Source: Mycolicibacterium sp. CH28
GTDB lineage: Bacteria > Actinomycetota > Actinomycetes > Mycobacteriales > Mycobacteriaceae
Assembly: GCF_004745805.1 (NCBI RefSeq)
Contig: NZ_SRLQ01000004.1
Location: forward strand, 558,001-622,000
Direction of reading: 5' to 3'
DNA: 64,000 nt
Shown in pieces: positions 25,247-33,736 of the stretch; positions within the stretch are counted from its first letter, which is position 1; every line of letters begins with the position of its first letter. The position numbers were made by a program, and so were the translations under genes. The notes beneath the pieces were generated by a model that saw only the letters and a program-made list of their open reading frames with translations, had not been told where the DNA came from and searched no databases.

Positions 25247-26631
25247 ATACCGCCCCGACCGCCACGCTGGTGCTGCGTTTTGCCGATCTCGGTGTGGCGA
25301 CATATGCGAGCCTGCGTGTCGTCGGCCGGCCCGATCGCACCGTGACCTGGGTGGTCCACGAGCCGATCCTGCTGGCCGTGCTCGAGGAGCTCCAAGGGGC
25401 CTTGCCCGATCCCGACGGCAGCGAGACCCTCAGCGACGCTCTGGACCGCGCGCTCAACCACGGCCCGCTCGGCACGCCTCGGGGCGAACTGGCCCTCGCC
25501 TACATCCTGGGAGTGCTGCTGATATCCGCGCCGGCCTGGCAACTGATCGCCGAATCGGAGGGCAGGAGCGGAGCGACCCGGGAAACGGCATGCGTCGCCG
25601 ATCCGCGACCGGTGCTGTTCATCTCACCGAGCGCGCGATTGGCCCGCATCCCGTGGGGCTTGCTCGCGGCCCCGCTGAGCGGGCCTAGCCCCGAGGAATT
25701 GGTTGCCGCCCGAAAGGCTGCGGTCACCTTCCGTGGGACCACGGCGGCACGCATCCCCTGGCAGCTCGTCGATATCGACAGCGTCACCGAGGGTTTCCGC
25801 CTCATGGAGATGGCCGACGTGGTGCTGGCGGTGCCGCCCAACATCGCGCACGCTGCGCGCGTAACGGCACGGTGGCATGAAAGACGGCATGCCCCAGCGC
25901 TTCTCGTGGTAGATCCCCGCGTTCCGGGCCAGCGCCCGGATTCGGCCCTGGGCTCGGTGCTGGGCCGGCCCTCGATTCAGACCCCGTTGGCACGGCATTT
26001 CGAGAAGCTTCTCGCGCAGCGTCCGGTGCTACCGGAGGTTGGCGCCGCAGTGGAGTTGTTCCGGCGCAGCGACGCCGACCGGCGCTGGTTGACCGCACTC
26101 CTGGACCGGGCCCCGAGCCGACTGCTGTTCGTCGGCCACGCCAGCGCCGCCGACCGGGCGCACGGCTACGCCGATCGGGCCGCCCTGCATCTGGCGTGCA
26201 CGTCGGCCACCGACGGCGCCGCCGACCTGGTCGGTGATCACCGCCCACTGCTGGCCGCCGACGTGATGGCGGCGCGGCTGCCGATCCCGCCGCGGGTGGC
26301 GCTGCTCGCCTGCGGCTCCGGCGGTGACTATCAATTCGACGAGGCGACCGGCCTGGTCGCGGCGATGGTGCTCTGCGGTGCTGAACTGGTCACCGCAACG
26401 TTGTGGTCGCTGCCCACGACCGCCGGGTACCGCCGGTTCACCGCCCGAGCCGAGGACCCGATGGCCGAGGTTGTCATCGCCGTCGACGAGGCGCACGAGG
26501 CCCAGGACGCGGTGTTGGCCCTGAATCGCTGGCAGCGCGGACAGCTGCGCCGGTGGCGCGGCGGCGACGTTGCGGCCCACCCGCTGTACTGGGCTGCGCT
26601 GGTGACCTTCGCCCTCGGCGGTAGCTGGTGA
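25243..26631 (+). CDS. CHAT-domain caspase-like protease
   Basis: 462 residues. The C-terminal half is a CHAT domain. The catalytic His is His299 in LLFVGHASA and the Cys is Cys357 in RVALLACGSGGDYQ, followed by the typical ELVTATLWSLPTTAGYRRF region. An IPWGLLAAPLSG segment near residue 137 marks the usual N-terminal edge. Family members cleave proteins after being activated by partner TPR or receptor modules, in cell death, gasdermin activation or defence contexts. GTG 25243 overlaps the TPR stop by GTGA; GTG 25237 is an alternative. The protease target is unknown. Confidence 0.83.
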   Translation: MNTAPTATLVLRFADLGVATYASLRVVGRPDRTVTWVVHEPILLAVLEELQGALPDPDGSETLSDALDRALNHGPLGTPRGELALAYILGVLLISAPAWQLIAESEGRSGATRETACVADPRPVLFISPSARLARIPWGLLAAPLSGPSPEELVAARKAAVTFRGTTAARIPWQLVDIDSVTEGFRLMEMADVVLAVPPNIAHAARVTARWHERRHAPALLVVDPRVPGQRPDSALGSVLGRPSIQTPLARHFEKLLAQRPVLPEVGAAVELFRRSDADRRWLTALLDRAPSRLLFVGHASAADRAHGYADRAALHLACTSATDGAADLVGDHRPLLAADVMAARLPIPPRVALLACGSGGDYQFDEATGLVAAMVLCGAELVTATLWSLPTTAGYRRFTARAEDPMAEVVIAVDEAHEAQDAVLALNRWQRGQLRRWRGGDVAAHPLYWAALVTFALGGSW

Positions 26632-26636
26632 ACCGC

Positions 26637-27296
26637 TCACGCCGGAGGCAGGCACACGGCGATCGCCGACTCGTCCTGTGGGTGGTAGTAGGCGTCGACG
26701 ATGCTGCCGGGTGCGACCTTGTCCAGCGAGTTCGCCGGCAGCAGGGCGGTTTCGCGGGCCGGAAACTGGCCTCCGCCGGGACGGGTGACCATGAGGTCCA
26801 GCTCGACTTGAAGGTAGTCCGCGCGTTCGCGACCCGTGGGCCGCATCCCGGTCACGACGCCGCTCGATCGGGTGCCGAACCGGATCAGGTCGAGCTGATC
26901 GTGGGTCAACACGCCCTTGCGCAGCAGCGTGCGGTCGAATGCGGCACGGACGGCGACGACGTCGTCGGCCAGCGACAGCCGATCCCTTGCGCCGGGATCG
27001 AACGACACCAGCAGGATCACGCCGGGACGCAACGCCGCCACCACCGCATCACCGTGGGGGTGGCACAGGCGGCCGGTGAAGCGCTGCCCGGCAACGCTTT
27101 CCACCTCGACGACAACCACAGGGTCATCGGAGTCCGCCACGGCACGCACGGTGCCGATGCCGATCGCCGGCGGGAGGTGTCGCATTGCGGCGCGGGTGGG
27201 CCGCGGTGGCTGTCCGCTCATGCCCGCCACGACGATGATCGACGCGAGTGCGATGGCGGAGACGACGACGGCGGCGCCCAGCAGTGTTTCAGACAT
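26637..27296 (-). CDS. Membrane-anchored protein, unknown family, opposite the CHAT gene
   Basis: 219 residues beginning MSETLLGAAVVVSAIALASIIVVAG, a single N-terminal transmembrane helix. The soluble part (about 190 residues) has a beta-rich pattern, with VVVVEVESVAGQRFTGRL and ILLVSFDPGARDRLSL. Two repeated strand-turn-strand segments suggest a small-barrel or DUF3592-like domain, but I cannot assign a family. Its stop lies five bases from the CHAT stop, and it is divergent from the next gene over 66 bases. It could be part of the CHAT locus on the opposite strand or an independent gene. Confidence 0.65.
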   Translation of the reverse strand: MSETLLGAAVVVSAIALASIIVVAGMSGQPPRPTRAAMRHLPPAIGIGTVRAVADSDDPVVVVEVESVAGQRFTGRLCHPHGDAVVAALRPGVILLVSFDPGARDRLSLADDVVAVRAAFDRTLLRKGVLTHDQLDLIRFGTRSSGVVTGMRPTGRERADYLQVELDLMVTRPGGGQFPARETALLPANSLDKVAPGSIVDAYYHPQDESAIAVCLPPA

Positions 27297-27362
27297 GTCC
27301 GGCAGCGTGCCGGTCGCCACCGGCTACCGAGCCCAACTTTGTGCCGGCCTTATCCTGGCGGG

Positions 27363-28682
27363 ATGAGTGCCGGCCCGGACGTGATCGCTGCGCTCGGGAC
27401 GGCGCAGCCACGTCGAGCGGTGATCGACCGCGCCTGGCGGGCGATCGGACCGGGCGTGGAGCTGTTGTCCGCCGAGGACGGCGGACCGTTGCGTCGCACG
27501 GTGAAGCGGATCATCGACCCGCTGGTGCTGCGGCTGCGCGCCAACGCGGCCTATTCCGCCCCGTTTGTCGAGGCCGGCGTCGCGGCGGCCATGGCCGACC
27601 TGATAATCGACCATACCGACCAATTGCGTTCCACCGCAGCATGGTTCGAGCTGATGAAACGGGAACGGCGCCGGCTGCGCATCACCACCGGCAACGCCCA
27701 GGACTTGTACTTCCCGGTCTGCTTCGAACTGGCAGTGACCAGGGGCGCGCCCGGTGCCAACGGCCTGCCGACGGCGACGGATGCGCTGCGCACCATCCAC
27801 GACGACCGCGACCGCACCGCCGTCGAGGTACTCAATCAGCACCTGGCGGATCCAGCGGCGCTGGCTAGGCTGACAGCGCAGGTGCAGCGCAGCTGGGCCG
27901 ACATACGGGCCGGTGAGAGCATCAGCGGGCCGTTTCTGGCCGGCCTGACCACGGTGTTGGGCTACACCGAGGGGCACCGCGGAGCCGTTGCCCGTCAACG
28001 GGTGTGGTCGGCGCTGATCGCCGACGCCACACCCTACAACCTCGGCGCGCACGCCCACACCGAACCAGCACGGCTGCCGTGGTCGATCGTCGAACTCGGG
28101 CTGGCATCGGTGGTGCCGCTGCGTCCGCCGCCGGTGTGCGCCGATGGCGAGCGGGACCGGCCGCTGGACCGCAGCGTCGTGGATCGGGTGCGCGCAACGC
28201 TGCGTCGCGCACTGGATCGCGACGAGCTGCCCGATGTGCCGCTGCTGTGCGCCGAGGAGGTTGACCGAGCCTGCGCCCCTTGGGGATTCCTCGGCGAGGA
28301 CAAGCAGGCTGCCTTGGTCGCGGGTATCGAGGTGGCCGGTGAGTTGGCGCCGCTCGATGAGCACGCCATCGCTCGCTACGACCTGGCGGCGACGATTCAG
28401 GCCAGGCTGCGCAAGGAGGCCTATGTGCTGCACGCGCGGCGCGTCCTGGCCGGCAACGCCCCGGTACACCCTCGTCAACGGCAGGTCGTCGATGAGTTGG
28501 GTGCCTTCGCCCGGCCCTACCTCAGCCGGTTGTGGGCGCGGCTGCACGGCCGCGACGTGTGGCAGGAGCCCTGCGACGACGTCGACGATCTGCGCGCACT
28601 GCTGGAGGGGGTGGCCCGGTCGGTGAGCCTGGATCACCGCCAGCGGATCAAGGCGATGCTGGAAATACGGGTGGCCCCATGA
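27363..28682 (+). CDS. Unknown protein of the CHAT locus (439 aa)
   Basis: 439 residues, largely helical, no signal peptide. No domain is recognised: it is Arg/Ala-rich, with central segments such as FFELMKRERRRLRI-type basic helices, and C-terminal VSLDHRQRIKAMLEIRVAP. Its length and lack of any catalytic motif suggest a structural or adaptor protein. The start at 27363 has only a weak ribosome-binding site. Its stop overlaps the start of the next gene by ATGA, so the two products are probably made together. It is transcribed in the same direction as TPR-CHAT, separated by one oppositely oriented gene. Confidence 0.65.
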   Translation: MSAGPDVIAALGTAQPRRAVIDRAWRAIGPGVELLSAEDGGPLRRTVKRIIDPLVLRLRANAAYSAPFVEAGVAAAMADLIIDHTDQLRSTAAWFELMKRERRRLRITTGNAQDLYFPVCFELAVTRGAPGANGLPTATDALRTIHDDRDRTAVEVLNQHLADPAALARLTAQVQRSWADIRAGESISGPFLAGLTTVLGYTEGHRGAVARQRVWSALIADATPYNLGAHAHTEPARLPWSIVELGLASVVPLRPPPVCADGERDRPLDRSVVDRVRATLRRALDRDELPDVPLLCAEEVDRACAPWGFLGEDKQAALVAGIEVAGELAPLDEHAIARYDLAATIQARLRKEAYVLHARRVLAGNAPVHPRQRQVVDELGAFARPYLSRLWARLHGRDVWQEPCDDVDDLRALLEGVARSVSLDHRQRIKAMLEIRVAP

Positions 28683-29806
28683 AACTGGTCATGGAATCCG
28701 GACTGTGGTGGACCGGCGCCGAGGTCGCCTCGGTGCCGCTGGCCGCGGTGGTCGAGGCCGACGGCGCGGTGCTGGCGTGGACCATCGATCAGCCATCGGA
28801 TGCCTCGGGCGCCCAGATCACGTTCACCGACGTCATGCGTGCCGACTGGCTCTGGCGCCTGTTCGGCGAGGCGGGCCACCGCACGATCTCCTCGGCGATC
28901 ACCGCCGCGCCGTCGGACCGGCCGGCCGAAATCGACCTACCCGGAATCGCGGTGGATCAGGGCCCGCTCGACGGGCTGCGCCGGTTGGCTGTCGGACACT
29001 GGCTGCGCCGGTGGTGGCCGGCCAGTATCGGCGACGGCATCGCCGGCCTGGACCCGGCGCTGCTGGACGCCGAGATCGCACTCGCCACGGTGGCCGTCGA
29101 GGATTTCCTAGGGGAGGACACCCTGGACTCCGACATCGGTGCCTTGTTGGCGCCGCACGCCGCCGCCCTCGCCGCGCACGCGCGCCGGGGTGATCCGCGG
29201 GTTGTCGAGCTGGTGACCCGGTGCGTCGAGCTGGCCGAGGACTGCGGTGTGAGCGCCCCGGGCTGGGCCGAGCTGGCTGACGCGCTCGATGCGCCGATCG
29301 CCGCGCCCGCACGTCAGGACGACTATGCGCTGGCTGCCGGCCCGAGTGCCGGGTCGGAGCCGGCGGGGGTGATCGCTCACGGTGCCACGTCGATGGCCTG
29401 GTCGGCTGTCCCCGCCGGGGTATTCGACGCCGCCGAGGAAACCGTGGCTTGGACGGTCGGCGCCGACGACTCCCGCACGCTCGCTGTGGTGCGGACCGCG
29501 GTTGTGGGGCCGGGCTTGCCGGCCGGGGTGCCGGTGGTCCTGCGCTGCGGCACGCTTCGGGGCAGCGGCAGCCTGGACGACGGGGGACGGGCGAGGCTGG
29601 AAATCCTCGACTCAACAGCGAAGCCGGTGACCGCGAGCGCGGCCTGGGACCAGGACTGGTCGGCGACCATCGTGACGGTGGGGGCCGAGGTGGACGAGTC
29701 CGCGCAATCGCGCCACCGGGCACGGCGGTTCGCCCGCCGGCGGCTGGCCGAGCCGGCCGCCGACGCGTACCTCGCCGAGATCCTCGCTGCCGAAGCCGAC
29801 TACTGA
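28679..29806 (+). CDS. Unknown protein of the CHAT locus (375 aa)
   Basis: 375 residues from MKLVMESGLWWTGAEVASVPL. The N-terminal part contains DWLWRLFGEAGHR and HWLRRWWPASIGDG, Trp-rich helices; the centre (about 240-345) is beta-rich with ETVAWTVGADDSRTLAVVRT and VPVVLRCGTLRGSGSLDDGG; the end is Arg-rich (RHRARRFARRRLAEPAAD). No family is recognised. It is coupled to the preceding 439-aa gene by ATGA. A role linked to the CHAT protease (substrate, sensor or immunity partner) is only suggested by neighbourhood. Confidence 0.65.
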   Translation: MKLVMESGLWWTGAEVASVPLAAVVEADGAVLAWTIDQPSDASGAQITFTDVMRADWLWRLFGEAGHRTISSAITAAPSDRPAEIDLPGIAVDQGPLDGLRRLAVGHWLRRWWPASIGDGIAGLDPALLDAEIALATVAVEDFLGEDTLDSDIGALLAPHAAALAAHARRGDPRVVELVTRCVELAEDCGVSAPGWAELADALDAPIAAPARQDDYALAAGPSAGSEPAGVIAHGATSMAWSAVPAGVFDAAEETVAWTVGADDSRTLAVVRTAVVGPGLPAGVPVVLRCGTLRGSGSLDDGGRARLEILDSTAKPVTASAAWDQDWSATIVTVGAEVDESAQSRHRARRFARRRLAEPAADAYLAEILAAEADY

Positions 29807-29808
29807 GG

Positions 29809-30855
29809 CTAGGGGGCCAGCGGCGACGGAGGACCAGGCTTGACGTTGGCCGCGTCGCGGCGTCGTGCGGCCATTCCGGCGAGTGCCTCGAACACCACGC
29901 GGTGAGCGGCGTTGACCGTCAACTCGGCGTGGTCATAGGCCGGGGCGACCTCGACCACGTCGACGCCGGCTACGTCGTGCTCGTAGCACAGCCGTCGCAC
30001 CATGCGCAGCAGGTCGGCGCTGGTGATGCCGCCGGGCTCCGGGGTCCCCGTCCCCGGCGCATGGGCCGGGTCGAGGACGTCGATATCGACTGACACATAG
30101 AGCTTTTCGGCCTTGGCGAGAGCCTCGCCGACGGCACGATCCATCACCGTCTTGAAGCCGTGATCCCAGATCTCCTGCATGGTGTGCCAGGTCATGCCCT
30201 GTTCCTGCATCCACTCGAAAGTGTCCTGGGGCGGCCAGTAACCGCGCAAGCCCACCTGTACGAAATGCGTTCCCGGCACCGCCCCGGACTCGATCAGGCG
30301 GCGCATCGGCGTGCCGTGGCTGGCCAGATTGCCGTCGATGATGTCGGCGGTGTCGGCGTGGGCGTCGAAATGAACGATGCCGACGTTGCCGTAGCCGTGC
30401 ACATCGGCGACGGCGGTCGCCGAAGGCCAGGTGATCGAGTGGTCCCCGCCCAGGACGATCGGCACGATCCCGCGGGAGGCCACCGTGTGTACCCGCTCAC
30501 GGATATTCGCGTGCGAAACCTCGGTCATGCCGTGCGGGCAGTGCGCATCGCCGAAGTCGACGACCTCGAGCCAGTCGAAGATCTCCAGCCCGAGATCCAT
30601 GTGATACGTGCCGGGCTCATAGGCGGTGGCCCGGATCGCCCGCGGTCCGAACCGGGCGCCCGGGCGGTTGGTGGTGGCCACGTCGAACGGAGCGCCGACG
30701 ATCGCCACATCGGGCCGCCAGGAGTCCAGCTGCTCGGACTCGGTAAGGAACGGCCGGTGCCCGAACGAGGCCAGCCCCGCGTAGGGCAGATCCAGCTGCT
30801 CGGCCATGCCGGGGGGCAGGTCGCGGACGGGTTTGTGGTCGTGGCCGGAACTCAT
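29809..30855 (-). CDS. speB: Agmatinase/ureohydrolase family enzyme
   Basis: 348 residues of the arginase superfamily. The binuclear manganese ligands are in GGDHSITW, HFDAHADT and SVDIDVLDPAHAPGTGTPEPGG. The length and motif spacing fit agmatinase or guanidinobutyrase rather than arginase. It hydrolyses a guanidino substrate to urea and an amine; the exact substrate is uncertain. Its stop is three bases from the stop of the convergent CHAT-locus gene. Confidence 0.83.
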   Translation of the reverse strand: MSSGHDHKPVRDLPPGMAEQLDLPYAGLASFGHRPFLTESEQLDSWRPDVAIVGAPFDVATTNRPGARFGPRAIRATAYEPGTYHMDLGLEIFDWLEVVDFGDAHCPHGMTEVSHANIRERVHTVASRGIVPIVLGGDHSITWPSATAVADVHGYGNVGIVHFDAHADTADIIDGNLASHGTPMRRLIESGAVPGTHFVQVGLRGYWPPQDTFEWMQEQGMTWHTMQEIWDHGFKTVMDRAVGEALAKAEKLYVSVDIDVLDPAHAPGTGTPEPGGITSADLLRMVRRLCYEHDVAGVDVVEVAPAYDHAELTVNAAHRVVFEALAGMAARRRDAANVKPGPPSPLAP

Positions 30856-30905
30856 TGCGCAGACGATACCGCTGCGCCAACCCAGATACGGTTCGGATTC
30901 CGCCG

Positions 30906-32030
30906 TCAGGACAGCGGTGTGTCCCAGTCGCCGGTCTCGTCGCCGCAGATGCTGAGGTTGGGGCGAACCACGTAGCGGGCCTGGTTGCCGCCTGAGCGGC
31001 GGGCGTCGTACATCGCGGTGGTCCCCAGCGCGATGATCTCGTCGAGCACATCGTGGGGCGGGTGTTCGACCAGCGGACGCAGCGGCGTGCTGACCACCCC
31101 GATGCTCGCGGTCATACCGCTCGGGGTTGCGGCGAGAGCGCCGAGAATGCGGTCGATCAACGGCGATGGATCCGGTGTGGTGAACGTGTCGGCGACGAGG
31201 TACTCGGCCTCGCTGACGTGGGCGACGATTGCGTCGCGGCGGACCGTCTCGCGGAGCGCCTGGCCGGCCGCGACCCGCGCCCGGTTGCCACCGCGGTTGC
31301 CGGCCATGCTGACCATGGCCGCGAAACTATCGATGTTGACGACGGCAATGACGAGGTAGCGGTCGTCGTCGCGGTTGCGGGAGGCCAGCAGTGTCGCGGT
31401 TTGTAGATAGAAGGCATCGCGGTTGAGCAGTCCGGTCAGCGGTTCGACTGCGTCGGCTCCGTCCTCGGCGCCGGTCAACCACACCACCAGGCGGCAGGCG
31501 AATGCGGCGAAGACGTACAGCAGCAGGATCAGTGCGGCCCCGCCCAGCGCCAGCGCACGGTCCTGCTCGGCGATCCGGACCGCGAGGTACAGCACCATGA
31601 CGGTGGCGACGGTAGTGGTGAAGCTCAACAGCCGAAGGCCGTGGAACAGTGCCGTGTAGCCGATGATCAACGCGTACGACGTCGAGCCGATAAGCCCGTA
31701 CATGGGATTCACCGGGGCGATGCAGCCGATCGGGATGATCACGGCTGCGGTCGTGACCAGCAGCGTCGACTCAGTCCGGGTAGGCCACCGGTGCCGCAGC
31801 CAGAGGACGGCCGACACGAAACAAGAGGCCGCCACTCCGCCCAGCAGCACGCGCCTGCCCGGCCACTGCAGGGCGGCCGAACTGCCTAACGTCAACAATG
31901 CAATGAGGCCGAGGGTGACCATGACCACCGCGATCACCCGGGAGGTGTAGGTCTGTGCGCCGCGGGCGGCCAGCAGCGCGGTGAGGGTGTAGTACTGGTT
32001 CGCGGAACGGGTTGTGAACGTCGATCTCAT
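30906..32030 (-). CDS. Membrane protein with degenerate GGDEF domain
   Basis: 374 residues: about five to six N-terminal transmembrane helices (residues 30-185) followed by a GGDEF-fold domain starting at EPLTGLLNRDAFYLQ. The catalytic loop normally reading GGDEF is SEAEY (in HVSEAEYLVAD), and NIDSFAAMVS replaces the usual DxDxFKxxND. Diguanylate cyclase activity is therefore unlikely; it may bind nucleotide or act as a receptor. The ATG at 32030 has GGGGAT upstream. It may respond to membrane or lipid signals, but the ligand is unknown. Confidence 0.78.
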   Translation of the reverse strand: MRSTFTTRSANQYYTLTALLAARGAQTYTSRVIAVVMVTLGLIALLTLGSSAALQWPGRRVLLGGVAASCFVSAVLWLRHRWPTRTESTLLVTTAAVIIPIGCIAPVNPMYGLIGSTSYALIIGYTALFHGLRLLSFTTTVATVMVLYLAVRIAEQDRALALGGAALILLLYVFAAFACRLVVWLTGAEDGADAVEPLTGLLNRDAFYLQTATLLASRNRDDDRYLVIAVVNIDSFAAMVSMAGNRGGNRARVAAGQALRETVRRDAIVAHVSEAEYLVADTFTTPDPSPLIDRILGALAATPSGMTASIGVVSTPLRPLVEHPPHDVLDEIIALGTTAMYDARRSGGNQARYVVRPNLSICGDETGDWDTPLS

Positions 32031-32177
32031 CAACCAATCCCCTCACTGGTCGCATCGCTGCCGCCGTCGGCCAGCAACGATCGCAGCGGAGATCTACCGG
32101 CACCGGCCATCGAGCCTAGCGAAGGCCCTCTGCGCTGGCCACCCTCGGTCGCGCAGGCCTTATCGGCGACGATAACT

Positions 32178-32780
32178 TCATTCGCTCGGCGAACGAGCCA
32201 ATCGGTGTAACGACACCGCGTAATCGCCACCGGCGAAGGGTTGGCGGTCCCAGGTCGCCCAGCGGTCGACCAGCACCAACCCGGCCCGGTCGGCCAGCAG
32301 GTCATACCGCTGAAGCGACAGCCGGTCAGGGCGCAGGCTGAACCCGGCGACCAGCAGTCCGCCCGGTGTCAGGCGTTGGGCCAGTTGTTCGAGCACGCGC
32401 TGTTCAGTATCGGGCGCCAGGAAGATCATCACGTTGCCTGCAAGCAACACCAGATCGAACCGATCGGACAGCACCCGCCCAAGCTCGGCCAGGTCGGCCT
32501 CGATCCACCGCAGCTGTGGCGCGTTGGCCCGCGCTGTGGCCAACATCCTGGCGTCGGCGTCGGCGCCGACCACGGACGTCCCGCGACGGGCTAGTTCAAT
32601 TGCCACCCGGCCGGTGCCGCAGCCAGCGTCGAGTACGGATGTGCCACCCGATTCCTGCAGCAAAGCCTGGGTCAGATCCGCCTCGCCGTGGATGTTCTGG
32701 CCGGCGGCCTCCAACGACTTCCAGCGCGCGTCGTAGTCATCGCCGCGCGGGGCCGAGGATTCCTGCCAGCGGGTACTCAC
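32178..32780 (-). CDS. SAM-dependent methyltransferase
   Basis: 200 residues. Class I methyltransferase with motif I VLDAGCGTGRVAIEL, then VVGADADARML (motif II) and DLVLLAGNV, ending in a hydrophobic-strand region GGLLVAGFSL. Short length suggests a small-molecule or protein-modifying enzyme. The GTG at 32780 is the annotated start. It is followed at 34 bases by yaaA in the opposite reading order; the two share orientation, but no obvious pathway link is visible. Confidence 0.82.
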   Translation of the reverse strand: MSTRWQESSAPRGDDYDARWKSLEAAGQNIHGEADLTQALLQESGGTSVLDAGCGTGRVAIELARRGTSVVGADADARMLATARANAPQLRWIEADLAELGRVLSDRFDLVLLAGNVMIFLAPDTEQRVLEQLAQRLTPGGLLVAGFSLRPDRLSLQRYDLLADRAGLVLVDRWATWDRQPFAGGDYAVSLHRLARSPSE

Positions 32781-32813
32781 TGCCTAATCCTGACAGAGAT
32801 CGCCGCGTCCCCG

Positions 32814-33560
32814 TTACGCCGGCACGACGACGGTCAATTCGTTGCCGGCACGTTCGACCCGCATTCCGGCCCGGCGGCCGACGGCTGCTACGGCCGCGGC
32901 GTCGTCCGGCTCGGCTCGGGTGGTCGCCAGGGCGCGCGCCAGCCGCCCCTTGTGCGCCTTGTTGAAGTGGGTGACGACGCTGCGGCGGCCATCGGGGTGC
33001 TCGGCCAGCACGTCGACCCGGACGGCGCCGGGCACCTTGCCCAGCGCGGCATAGGAGCCGGAGCGCAGATCCACCACCAGTTCGTCGGCCGCCACCTCGG
33101 CCAGGGCCGGCTCGAGCACCGGTCGCCAGCGGGCCGCAAGGGTCGGTCTGCCGGGCAGCTTCGATGACGCCGACAGGCGATAGGCCGGCACCTGTTCGCC
33201 GGCGCGCAGTAGGCCGAACAGCGCCGAGCCGACGGCCAGCCTGGCTTGGGCACGGACGGCGGCCGCACCGCGAAGCGAGCCGACGTCGAGTGCGTCGTAA
33301 AGCACCCCGGTATAGCGGTTGATCGCCGGCAGCGTGGGTGCGTTGAGTAGCGCTGCGTTGCGTTCGATCTCGGCATCCTGGGCCGCCGAGATGCCAAGCG
33401 CTCGCCGGCTCGCCTCCGGATCGCCGGCCAGCGTGACCAGCTCGGCCACCAACTCAGCACGCAACGGGCCCAGTGCGGGACTGCCGAGTTCGTCCAAGCG
33501 GAGCGGCGGTCCGTCACCACCACTGCGCTTGGTCTCCGAGGGGGGAAGCAGCACGATCAC
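32814..33560 (-). CDS. yaaA: Peroxide-stress protein YaaA (DUF328 family)
   Basis: 248 residues. The start MIVLLPPSETKRSGG, the middle RYTGVLYDALDV and the end VVTHFNKAHKGRLARAL are the hallmarks of YaaA. E. coli YaaA lowers intracellular free iron and protects DNA under peroxide stress. It starts with GTG. The gene is upstream of, and in line with, the methyltransferase gene. Confidence 0.9.
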   Translation of the reverse strand: MIVLLPPSETKRSGGDGPPLRLDELGSPALGPLRAELVAELVTLAGDPEASRRALGISAAQDAEIERNAALLNAPTLPAINRYTGVLYDALDVGSLRGAAAVRAQARLAVGSALFGLLRAGEQVPAYRLSASSKLPGRPTLAARWRPVLEPALAEVAADELVVDLRSGSYAALGKVPGAVRVDVLAEHPDGRRSVVTHFNKAHKGRLARALATTRAEPDDAAAVAAVGRRAGMRVERAGNELTVVVPA

Positions 33561-33736
33561 GTCGCAGACGCTAGCGCGGGGGAACTGGCAACGTACGCTC
33601 GGACTGCCGACAAATGGCGCCGACCGCGCGGGGTCGCCGGACTAGGTCAATATTGACGACATTGCAAGTTGATGGGCCTCGCCGCAGTTGATCAGAATGC
33701 TGCGAACCGCTGCAGCAGATCGGGGGTGGGGGATCG

